From contig NZ_JAGYKG010000004.1 of assembly GCF_018401815.1 (NCBI RefSeq), positions 62,001-126,000 on the forward strand: a DNA stretch of 64,000 nucleotides. Reading direction: 5' to 3'. The translations under genes were made by a program, and so were the position numbers. The stretch's first letter is position 1; each line of letters opens with the position of its first letter. Source of the stretch: Nonlabens sp. Lineage in GTDB: Bacteria > Bacteroidota > Bacteroidia > Flavobacteriales > Flavobacteriaceae. Shown here piece after piece: positions 44,263 to 51,390 of the stretch. The notes beneath the pieces were generated by a model. That model was given only the letters and a program-made list of their open reading frames with translations. It did not search any database and was not told where the DNA came from.

Positions 44263-45897
44263 ATGATCACAGTAGATAATCTTGCCGTAGCATTTAGCGG
44301 TACTACCTTATTTAGCGATGTTTCCTTTGTTATTAATCCTACCGATAAAATAGCATTGATGGGGAAAAACGGCGCAGGAAAATCTACGATGATGAAGATC
44401 ATCGCTGGAGAACAAACAGCCACTCGTGGACATGTACGGGCCCCTAAAGACATAGTGATCGCTTATTTACCACAGCATTTACTCACGGAAGACGATTGTA
44501 CTGTTTTTGAAGAAGCGGCCAAAGCCTTTAAACAAGTCTTTGCTATGAAGGAAGAGATGGAGCGTCTCAATACAGCGCTTACCGTAAGAACCGATTATGA
44601 AAGTGATGAGTACATGGCGATCATAGAACAGGTGACCGAATTAGGAGACAAATTCTACGCCCTAGAAGAGGTCAATTATGATGCTGAAGTTGAAAAAGCC
44701 CTCAAAGGATTAGGTTTTAAACAAGAAGATTTTACCAGACAGACGTCTGAGTTTAGCGGTGGATGGCGCATGCGCATGGAGCTAGCTAAAATTCTTCTTC
44801 AAAAACCAGATTTGATTTTACTAGATGAGCCTACTAATCACATCGACATTGAATCGGTGATATGGCTAGAAGATTTTTTGGTCCATAAAGCTAACGCAGT
44901 AATGGTGATCTCTCACGATAGAGCATTCATTGATACCATTACCAATCGTACTATAGAAGTGAGTATGGGAAGAATATTTGATTATAAAGCCACCTATTCT
45001 CATTACTTGGTGTTGCGGGAAGATCGCAGAGCTCACCAGATAAAGGCTTATCAAGAACAGCAAAAAATCATAGCCGATAATAAGACTTTTATCGAGCGTT
45101 TTAAAGGGACTTACTCTAAAACGAATCAAGTATCTTCTCGGGAACGAATGCTGGAGAAATTACAAATTATCGAAATTGATGAGGTAGATACCAGTGCTTT
45201 AAAGCTGCGTTTTCCACCATCGCCTCGATCAGGAGATTATCCAGTGACCGTAAAGGACGTTTCCAAGTCTTATAAGGATCATGTGGTTTTTAAGGAGGCA
45301 AATATGTCGATTGCTCGCGGGGAGAAAGTATCTTTTGTAGGCCGTAATGGTGAAGGAAAATCCACCATGATAAAAGCTATTCTAGGAGAAATTGAAGTAG
45401 AGGGAACCTGCCAATTGGGGCATAATATTAAGGTGGGGTATTTTGCACAGAACCAAGCGGCATTGCTTGATAAAGACCTTACTGTTTTTCAAACAGTAGA
45501 CGAAGTGGCAGAAGGTGATATACGCACTCAAATGAAGAACATATTAGGTCGCTTTATGTTCAGTGGTGATGATCTAGAAAAGAAAGTGAGTGTCCTTTCT
45601 GGAGGTGAAAAGACAAGACTCGCCATGGTAAAGTTACTTCTAGAGCCAGTGAATTTGCTTATTCTAGATGAACCTACCAACCACCTAGACCTCAAGTCAA
45701 AAGACGTGCTGAAAGAAGCGCTCTCTACTTACGATGGAACATTGATTTTAGTTTCTCACGACCGAGATTTTCTTCAAGGACTTTCTGAGAAGGTATTTGA
45801 GTTTAAAGAACAACGAGTGATTGAACATTTTGAATCTATAGATGCCTTTTTAGAACGCAATAGAATCAAAAGCATAGCAGCTATTAATTTGATGTAA
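44263..45897 (+). CDS. ABC-F family ATP-binding protein
   Basis: A 544-residue soluble protein with two ABC cassettes and no membrane part, like EttA/YbiT-type translation factors that bind the ribosomal E site. Cassette 1: Walker A GKNGAGKST (about 34-42), signature SEFSGGWRMR, Walker B LILLDEPTNHID. Linker with many charged residues (about 250-320, the P-site-tRNA-interaction region). Cassette 2: Walker A GRNGEGKST, signature VLSGGEKTR, Walker B LLILDEPTNHLD. It ends soon after the second cassette without the coiled-coil DNA-binding tail of Uup. Antibiotic protection is not implied. Confidence 0.92.
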   Translation: MITVDNLAVAFSGTTLFSDVSFVINPTDKIALMGKNGAGKSTMMKIIAGEQTATRGHVRAPKDIVIAYLPQHLLTEDDCTVFEEAAKAFKQVFAMKEEMERLNTALTVRTDYESDEYMAIIEQVTELGDKFYALEEVNYDAEVEKALKGLGFKQEDFTRQTSEFSGGWRMRMELAKILLQKPDLILLDEPTNHIDIESVIWLEDFLVHKANAVMVISHDRAFIDTITNRTIEVSMGRIFDYKATYSHYLVLREDRRAHQIKAYQEQQKIIADNKTFIERFKGTYSKTNQVSSRERMLEKLQIIEIDEVDTSALKLRFPPSPRSGDYPVTVKDVSKSYKDHVVFKEANMSIARGEKVSFVGRNGEGKSTMIKAILGEIEVEGTCQLGHNIKVGYFAQNQAALLDKDLTVFQTVDEVAEGDIRTQMKNILGRFMFSGDDLEKKVSVLSGGEKTRLAMVKLLLEPVNLLILDEPTNHLDLKSKDVLKEALSTYDGTLILVSHDRDFLQGLSEKVFEFKEQRVIEHFESIDAFLERNRIKSIAAINLM

Positions 45898-45967
45898 TTA
45901 AATAAGCGGTGCGTTCCATCATCTCTATTGGCAACGAGCAGAGGCAATCCAGACGGCAGTCGTAGCT

Positions 45968-46771
45968 TTAATACTCCCACCTGCGCATTTTGTTCAACTC
46001 TTCTTGTGCCTCTAGTTCTTCAAGAGGAATTACTTTTAAAAACGACTGGTGTTGTTCAATAGAATATTCCAACTGCTCCACAATCTTTTCAATAGAGTCG
46101 TTTTCATAATCTATTTTAAGCGGTTCTTTAATGACCATAGATTGAAGAATATTGCGTTTTTTAATACGCAATCCCTTTTTATCAAAACTCCTGCGGAACC
46201 CGTCAATTACGATAGGTACCACAATAGGACGGTACTGTTTGATTATGTGGGCAGTACCTTTTCTAATAGGCTTAAAAGGTTTGGTAGTTCCTTGTGGGAA
46301 AGTGATCACCCAACCGTCATTTAATGCAACGCCTATATTTTTAGTGTCGTCTGGATTTACCTCGCGATGCACCTCTTCTCCTTTTGCTCTCCAAGTTCTT
46401 TCTACCGTAATGGCGCCGGCATAGGCAAATATCTTGGGTAATAAGCCACTTTGCATGGTTTCCTTGGCGGCAACATAATAGATATTCAATTTAGGATTCC
46501 ATAGGTAACCTACGTTTTTAATACTGTCGTCCCGTCCTTTTAAAGAAGCATTGAAAACATGAAACATACTAACCACATCTGCAAAATAAGTTTGATGATT
46601 AGAAACAAACAACACACCTGTTTCAGGAAGGGTTCTAATAATCTCGCTTCCTTCAATTTCCAGTTCATTAAAACCTCGATAACGACGGTGAGACAAGACT
46701 CCAGCAATGCGTATCAGCCATTTTTTTAAAAATAAGATATGGCCAAAAGGATTTTCTTTAAACAATCCCAT
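45968..46771 (-). CDS. 1-acyl-sn-glycerol-3-phosphate acyltransferase (PlsC-like)
   Basis: A 267-residue acyltransferase that would transfer an acyl group to a lysophospholipid or related lipid. Motif I reads SNHQTYFAD (His59, Asp65), with five residues between His and Asp where PlsC has four; motif III reads FPQGTTKPFKP (158-168) with Gln160 in place of the usual Glu of PEGT. A hydrophobic stretch near 112-122 may attach it to the membrane. The flavobacterial homologs I can recall share these two changes, so this looks like a clade-specific type. The acceptor lipid is unknown. Confidence 0.85.
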   Translation of the reverse strand: MGLFKENPFGHILFLKKWLIRIAGVLSHRRYRGFNELEIEGSEIIRTLPETGVLFVSNHQTYFADVVSMFHVFNASLKGRDDSIKNVGYLWNPKLNIYYVAAKETMQSGLLPKIFAYAGAITVERTWRAKGEEVHREVNPDDTKNIGVALNDGWVITFPQGTTKPFKPIRKGTAHIIKQYRPIVVPIVIDGFRRSFDKKGLRIKKRNILQSMVIKEPLKIDYENDSIEKIVEQLEYSIEQHQSFLKVIPLEELEAQEELNKMRRWEY

Positions 46772-46796
46772 TTAAGTTTTAGTTTTAGAGGAGTAG

Positions 46797-46804
46797 CAAA
46801 TATA
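46797..46804 (-). promoter_or_regulatory. -7 element of the acyltransferase gene
   Basis: TATATTTG on the minus strand fits TAnnTTTG, 25 nt before the start codon; no TTG at the expected distance. Confidence 0.4.
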
Positions 46805-46832
46805 AGAATAGCTTTTTAAATAAGGCTAGTGC

Positions 46833-47480
46833 TTATTTCAACCCAGCTGCTATAAAAACATCTTTTATTTCTTGTAGCATCATTGCTGTAGCCCCCCATA
46901 CCATTACCTCCCCAAAGTAGAAGCAAGGCACACTCACTTCCTTCATGTAAGAGGTTGATAGTGTTGTACGTTTTTTGTTATTATGGTTTAGCAAGTCAGA
47001 AAGCTTTATTTCGATAACAGATTTCACTTCGCTTAGTTGAGGGGTGAATGTTAGTTCCGCTTTCGCGAAAGCGAGATAAGGATGCACCATATAGTTACTA
47101 GGGGGAATGTAGATAGAAGTCAATGGCATGACCAAGTGTTGATCGTTTCTGTCCACACCAATCTCCTCTTCGGTTTCACGCAAAGCTGTCACGCTATTGT
47201 CATGATCAGTCTTCTCCTTTCTGCCACCAGGAAAAGCTATCTGACCGCTGTGTTTGCCTGTAGATGTGGTGCGTTCTATAAGAACAAAATGGGGAATACC
47301 ATCTTTAGGATAAATCAGCATCATTACAGAGGCTTCTTTGGGAGTGCGGTTGTCTAAAGTAATGTGCTGCATTTCCTCTATACGATTTATCACAGCCATT
47401 TTAAGCTGTGATTCTAAGCCTGGAAGAGGTAATTTCTTTAGCTTTGACACTTGATTCAAAAAATCGTTAAATGAAGTCAA
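46833..47480 (-). CDS. NUDIX hydrolase, CoA pyrophosphatase (NudL) type, TTG start
   Basis: A 215-residue NUDIX enzyme that would split CoA into phosphopantetheine and 3',5'-ADP. The family mark of CoA-type enzymes, HSGQIAFPGGRKEKTD, precedes the box core RETEEEIGV (about 120-128). The start is TTG at 47480: a TAA lies in frame directly before it, no ATG or GTG lies nearer than codon 28, and the N-terminal NDFLNQVSKL...LPGLESQLKMA fits the family. Residues AFAKA around 137-141 come from a palindromic repeat copy. Its start overlaps the start of the divergent cyclophilin gene by 10 bp. Confidence 0.88.
   Translation of the reverse strand: MTSFNDFLNQVSKLKKLPLPGLESQLKMAVINRIEEMQHITLDNRTPKEASVMMLIYPKDGIPHFVLIERTTSTGKHSGQIAFPGGRKEKTDHDNSVTALRETEEEIGVDRNDQHLVMPLTSIYIPPSNYMVHPYLAFAKAELTFTPQLSEVKSVIEIKLSDLLNHNNKKRTTLSTSYMKEVSVPCFYFGEVMVWGATAMMLQEIKDVFIAAGLK
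47057..47073. repeat. Palindromic repeat inside the NUDIX gene
   Basis: CCGCTTTCGCGAAAGCG (core 47059-47072); in frame on the minus strand as Ala-Phe-Ala-Lys-Ala. Confidence 0.95.
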
Positions 47481-48196
47481 TTATTTTCTTTTTAATGCTG
47501 GTGTGGTGTTGTTTCTCTTGTAAAGATAGTACAGAAGTTCAAAAAGCTATAAAAGAAGAACTACCGGACAGGGTAACACCATTAACAAAAGAGCAACGCA
47601 TTCTCGACCGAACATACAAACGCCAGATTTCAGCTAGTGGTGATACCTTGCTTGCGTACATTCCACAGGATAGTGTAAAGGTATTTTTTACGAGGTATGG
47701 TGAAGAAAATCCCGAGACCAGAGTACGTTTATTAACCACTTATGGAGTTATAGAAATGGAACTATTCACAGAGACTCCTATTTATAGAGCGAGCTTTATT
47801 TACTTGGTAAAAAATGCATATTTTAATGGAACTTATGTCCACCGAGTGGTTCAAGACTTTGTGGTACAAGCTGGTAATAGTGATGAAACTTTACCGGCTT
47901 TGAAAAGAGCGAGCGCGGGTAATTATAAACTTCCACCACATTTTTTACCAGGCATAACACATGAACGAGGTACTTTAAGCAATGCCAAACAATGGATTGA
48001 TAATCCTCAAAACTGGCATGATCCGTTTGATTTTTTTATCACTTTAAATTCCTCTCCACATCTGGATCAGGAGCATACCATATTCGGTAGGGTTACCAAA
48101 GGAATAGAAATCGCAGATCAACTTGCGAGAGTACCTACCGATAATAGCGACTGGCCTAAAGAAAATATTTTTATAGATATGGAGGTCATTGATTAA
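47471..48196 (+). CDS. Cyclophilin-type peptidyl-prolyl isomerase, lipoprotein
   Basis: A 241-residue envelope protein with a lipoprotein signal ending in CCFSC, a linker (about 18-85), and a cyclophilin domain (about 85-240). Domain marks: VRLLTTYGVIEMELF, YFNGTYVHRVVQDFVVQAG (where typical forms have FHRVIxxFMIQGG), ERGTLSNAK, DFFITL and IFGRVTKGIE. It would catalyse proline isomerisation during folding in the periplasm. An ATG at 47495 would destroy the signal peptide, so 47471 is chosen. The 5' end overlaps the NUDIX gene by 10 bp. Confidence 0.9.
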   Translation: MKSIIFFLMLVWCCFSCKDSTEVQKAIKEELPDRVTPLTKEQRILDRTYKRQISASGDTLLAYIPQDSVKVFFTRYGEENPETRVRLLTTYGVIEMELFTETPIYRASFIYLVKNAYFNGTYVHRVVQDFVVQAGNSDETLPALKRASAGNYKLPPHFLPGITHERGTLSNAKQWIDNPQNWHDPFDFFITLNSSPHLDQEHTIFGRVTKGIEIADQLARVPTDNSDWPKENIFIDMEVID

Positions 48197-48297
48197 TTTT
48201 TTTCATTGTCTTAATGATGGGAGCGAGGTTGAGTTAAAAAAAGCAACGCTCCTTCTCTGATATATAGAGATTTCTCATTGAAGTTAAGGGTATGGTT

Positions 48298-49476
48298 TTA
48301 AAACGGATCACTAAACTTAGGGTCAGTAGTAATATCGGTATCGGTTAAGGTTTTAAGAAAGTTCACAACATCTGCTATTTGTTGATCTGTCAGGTGGAGA
48401 CGCTGCGGCATTCCATTGGCATCTTTTAAAGCATTATTTAAATTAGGATGGTCTTGTACACCACTATTGTAATGCTCCACTACCTCTTCAAGAGTGGCAA
48501 ACCTACCGTCATGCATGTATGGTGCGGTGAGTTCAATGTTCTTTAATGAGGGTACTTTGAATGCTCCTAAAAACTGTGGATTAGCTATGGATTCAAAAAC
48601 CCCTAAATCGTCAGTGGAGACCAAATCCAAACCATTATTAGTGGTTCCTGCATCAGGATTAATAAAAGCTTCAGTAGCGTGACAACCTATACAGCTTAAC
48701 CCCCCTAAATTTTTGGGTCTAAAGAATAAACTCTTACCGTTATTTTCACTTGTAGTAAAATTAGCAAAGTTGGTATTTGGTATATTAACGGTAGCCCTAC
48801 CGGTATCGTATTTACTAGAAACACTCACTATACTTCTAATAAATTGAGATAAGGCTTTTGATATTTTATCTGATGTGATCTCTTCACTTCCAAAAGCATT
48901 GGCAAAAAGTGGTGGATAGAAATCTTGATTTTGAACATTGGTAACAACTTCTGCTAGGGTCATTCCCATTTCTACCGGATCTTGGAATGGTTCTAAGACT
49001 TGTTCTTCTAGAGAAGCTGCTCTTTCATCCCAGAAAAAACGACCTCTCGCATACCACCTTGCATTAATAAGGCTCATAGAATGCCTTCTGGTATTTCCTA
49101 TATCAAAACCTATACTGAGAACGCTGCTATCGGAAAATCCTTTGGATGGTATATGACAAGAGGCACAGGCTATAGTTCCATTGGCACTTAGGTTTTTATC
49201 ATAAAACAACACCCTACCTAGGGTAGCGCCATCATTGGTAGTAGTATTAGTAGCAGGCGTATTGTCATTGTCAATCGCTGCATTTTGTCCAATACCTATG
49301 AGTACATTATTGGAAAGGTGATTGGGTATGTTGATATCAGTGTAATTATAGGGGGTATCAGGTAAGTTTAATATACTGGATGATGGGCTGACAGGGGTGT
49401 AACTTGTGTTTTTACTACAAGAAGTTATAAATGAGGCACTTAGTAGTAAAAAGGCAAACAACGCTAGGTATTTCAT
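48298..49476 (-). CDS. Di-heme cytochrome c peroxidase (MauG/CcpA type), lipoprotein
   Basis: A 392-residue envelope protein with lipobox ITSC (Cys20) and two c-type heme motifs: CASCH (104-108, high-potential or peroxidatic domain in FYDKNLSANGTIACASCH) and CIGCH (262-266). The segments GRFFWDERAASLEEQ, EPFQDPVEMG and APYMHDGRFATLEEVVEHYNSG are typical of the CcpA/MauG family, which reduces H2O2 or modifies other proteins. A Thr/Asn/Asp-rich stretch near 65-85 is a likely flexible linker. No electron donor gene is near. Confidence 0.92.
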   Translation of the reverse strand: MKYLALFAFLLLSASFITSCSKNTSYTPVSPSSSILNLPDTPYNYTDINIPNHLSNNVLIGIGQNAAIDNDNTPATNTTTNDGATLGRVLFYDKNLSANGTIACASCHIPSKGFSDSSVLSIGFDIGNTRRHSMSLINARWYARGRFFWDERAASLEEQVLEPFQDPVEMGMTLAEVVTNVQNQDFYPPLFANAFGSEEITSDKISKALSQFIRSIVSVSSKYDTGRATVNIPNTNFANFTTSENNGKSLFFRPKNLGGLSCIGCHATEAFINPDAGTTNNGLDLVSTDDLGVFESIANPQFLGAFKVPSLKNIELTAPYMHDGRFATLEEVVEHYNSGVQDHPNLNNALKDANGMPQRLHLTDQQIADVVNFLKTLTDTDITTDPKFSDPF

Positions 49477-49650
49477 AAATAAGGTCTTTATAGATCAGAC
49501 TACCCATATGCGAAAAGGTTTAAAAAAATGTTAATAGTTTATTTTCTGAAGCTTTTTTTAGATCCTTCTTTTCTGATTATTAGGATCCATTTAAAAGTGC
49601 TTTTTCCAGATAATAAAGGGGTGTAAGGGGCTAATTTTGTTGAATAACAG

Positions 49651-49692
49651 AAAAAATAAACCTCTTTAAAATCGAAGATTTTAAAGAGGTTT
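49651..49692 (-). terminator. Strong terminator after the KASIII-like gene
   Basis: Perfect 16-bp stem (arms 49658-49673 and 49677-49692) with a 3-nt loop TTC on the minus strand, followed by A then T6. It lies 24 nt past the gene's stop. The flanking run of A on the other side could also serve transcripts from the plus strand. Confidence 0.88.
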
Positions 49693-49716
49693 AGGATTAA
49701 AAAAAGGTCTAGTTTT

Positions 49717-50775
49717 TTAGTATCTATAAACGATCGCATTGATATTCATTCCAGCCCCTACACTAGCAAACATTACCACATCTCCTTTTTCTACTCGGTG
49801 TTGCGGCATTTTTCCACGTACGACAAGATCCATTACCGTAGGAACTGTTGCCACTGAACTATTCCCTAATTTATGAATCACCATAGGCATGATGTCCTTA
49901 GGCACTTCCATATCGTAAAGTTTATAGAAGCGATTGACTATGGCTTCGTCCATTTTTTCATTAGCTTGATGTATAAAAATCTTTTTAAGGTCGTTAATAG
50001 GGACACCAGCTTGATCCATCGCCTCCTTCATTCCTTCAGGGACTTTAGAAAGGGCAAAGTTGTAAATGCGGCGCCCGTACATTTTAATGTATGTGGTTTT
50101 ATCTTCTAGGACTTTGTTGTAAGACGTTTCATTAAAGATAAAATAGGTTTCTTCTTCTGTATAAGTAGCTGTTGCTTGCCCTAAGATACCGTGTTCATCA
50201 TGACTAGCTTCTAATACAGCCGCTCCAGCTCCATCAGAATAGATCATCGAATCTCTATCATGCGGGTCTACCACACGAGATAAAGCTTCAGCACCTATGA
50301 CCAACACTTTTTTAGCAAGTCCAGATTTGATAAAAGAATCTGCTTGAGTAACACCTAAAATCCATCCAGGACAGCCAAACAAGAGGTCGTAAGCAATACA
50401 TTTTGGGTTTTTAATGCCCAGTTTATTTTTTACACGGCTCGCAAGACTGGGTACCATATCACTAGAACCACCATCAGGCTTTACGTCACCATAATTGTGT
50501 GCAACGATTATAAAATCTATGCTTTCGGGATCACAATGAGCATCTGCTATTGCCTTTTGAGCGGCAAATGCAGCAATATCACTTGTCAATAAATCATTGC
50601 TTATATAACGACGTTCTTCAATACCTGTTATAGCTACAAACTTTTGTATGATGGTGGCGTTATCGCTTCCAAAGGAACTTCCATCATTGTTTAAAAATTC
50701 ATGATTCATGAATTCTTCGTTTTTTCTTACAATATCAGGAATATGACTTCCTACTCCAGTAATTTTTGCTCTCAT
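49717..50775 (-). CDS. 3-oxoacyl-ACP synthase III-like enzyme
   Basis: Ketosynthase of the KASIII family, 352 residues from the start MRAKITGVGSHIP (50775); an earlier ATG at 50805 would add ten residues unlike the family. The triad is complete: Cys135 in LLFGCPGW, His269 in FIHQAN, Asn305 in HKLGNSS. The insertion VKPDGGSSDMVPSLASRVKNKLG and the Cys motif FGCPGW differ from the housekeeping FabH (AACAGF), so it may work with a special starter or in another lipid pathway. It has a strong terminator. Substrate unknown. Confidence 0.87.
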   Translation of the reverse strand: MRAKITGVGSHIPDIVRKNEEFMNHEFLNNDGSSFGSDNATIIQKFVAITGIEERRYISNDLLTSDIAAFAAQKAIADAHCDPESIDFIIVAHNYGDVKPDGGSSDMVPSLASRVKNKLGIKNPKCIAYDLLFGCPGWILGVTQADSFIKSGLAKKVLVIGAEALSRVVDPHDRDSMIYSDGAGAAVLEASHDEHGILGQATATYTEEETYFIFNETSYNKVLEDKTTYIKMYGRRIYNFALSKVPEGMKEAMDQAGVPINDLKKIFIHQANEKMDEAIVNRFYKLYDMEVPKDIMPMVIHKLGNSSVATVPTVMDLVVRGKMPQHRVEKGDVVMFASVGAGMNINAIVYRY

Positions 50776-51390
50776 GCAGGCAGTTTTCAATCTTATGACT
50801 AACAAAAAAAGCGATTTATCTGGTTTTATCCTAATAATTTATCTTAGAATATGACTTGTTTTTTATTTTATTGATAATCGTGAATCAGATGTGCCATTTT
50901 ATTGAGAAATATATAATGCAGTGAATAGTAAAGAACCGGTTTTCTTAAAGATACTAATAAAAACTAAAGAAATTGATAAGATTTTTATATCCTGTTGGAG
51001 TCCATTTTTTGAATTTTTAAAGTCCTCTTCTTAAATCTTAAAAATGGTTACTGCTCCATAATCTTCTCATTGCACAAAATGAATGATTTCTTCACAACTC
51101 TGTAACGTTGTGGTTGTAACAGAAATTAAAGTAAGCGCAATAATTATGAAAAGATTCATAACTGTTAAGGGATATCAATAAACCACTTAGATTAGTTCTC
51201 TTTAACTAAACAGCGATGAGGAAAACCATAATTCCATTTCCTATTAAATGAAGATCATTAAAAACCGAATCAACAAAGTTGATTCGGTTTTTAATGTCAG
51301 TTCGAGCGAGAGTCGATAACGGTTACGAACACTGAATTTTATACTAGCAGTTGTCGCATCTATTGCAGAAATTCAGATGTTCGAGTTCGA
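50776..51390. other. 615-bp gap between KASIII-like gene and gcvP
   Basis: No gene is seen on either strand. It holds the gcvP terminator hairpin (51256-51296), and AT-rich sequence with short TCTGTAAC/GTAACAGA half-sites around 51100-51122 that might bind a regulator. Confidence 0.45.
51256..51296 (-). terminator. Very long perfect hairpin after gcvP
   Basis: A 19-bp perfect inverted repeat (51256-51274 and 51278-51296) with a loop of only three bases. It lies 95 nt past the gcvP stop; the T5 run is inside the stem, so it could act in either direction. Confidence 0.75.

Noticed and set aside
49539..49739. 66-codon minus-strand frame after the KASIII-like gene
   Set aside because: It runs over the long terminator hairpin and overlaps the end of the real gene.
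50776..50805. Longer KASIII-like start at 50805
   Set aside because: The ten added residues do not fit; MRAKITGVGSHIP is a normal family start.
51301..51390. tRNA-like GTTCGA sequences next to gcvP
   Set aside because: The bases around them cannot fold into a cloverleaf; no acceptor or anticodon arm is found.
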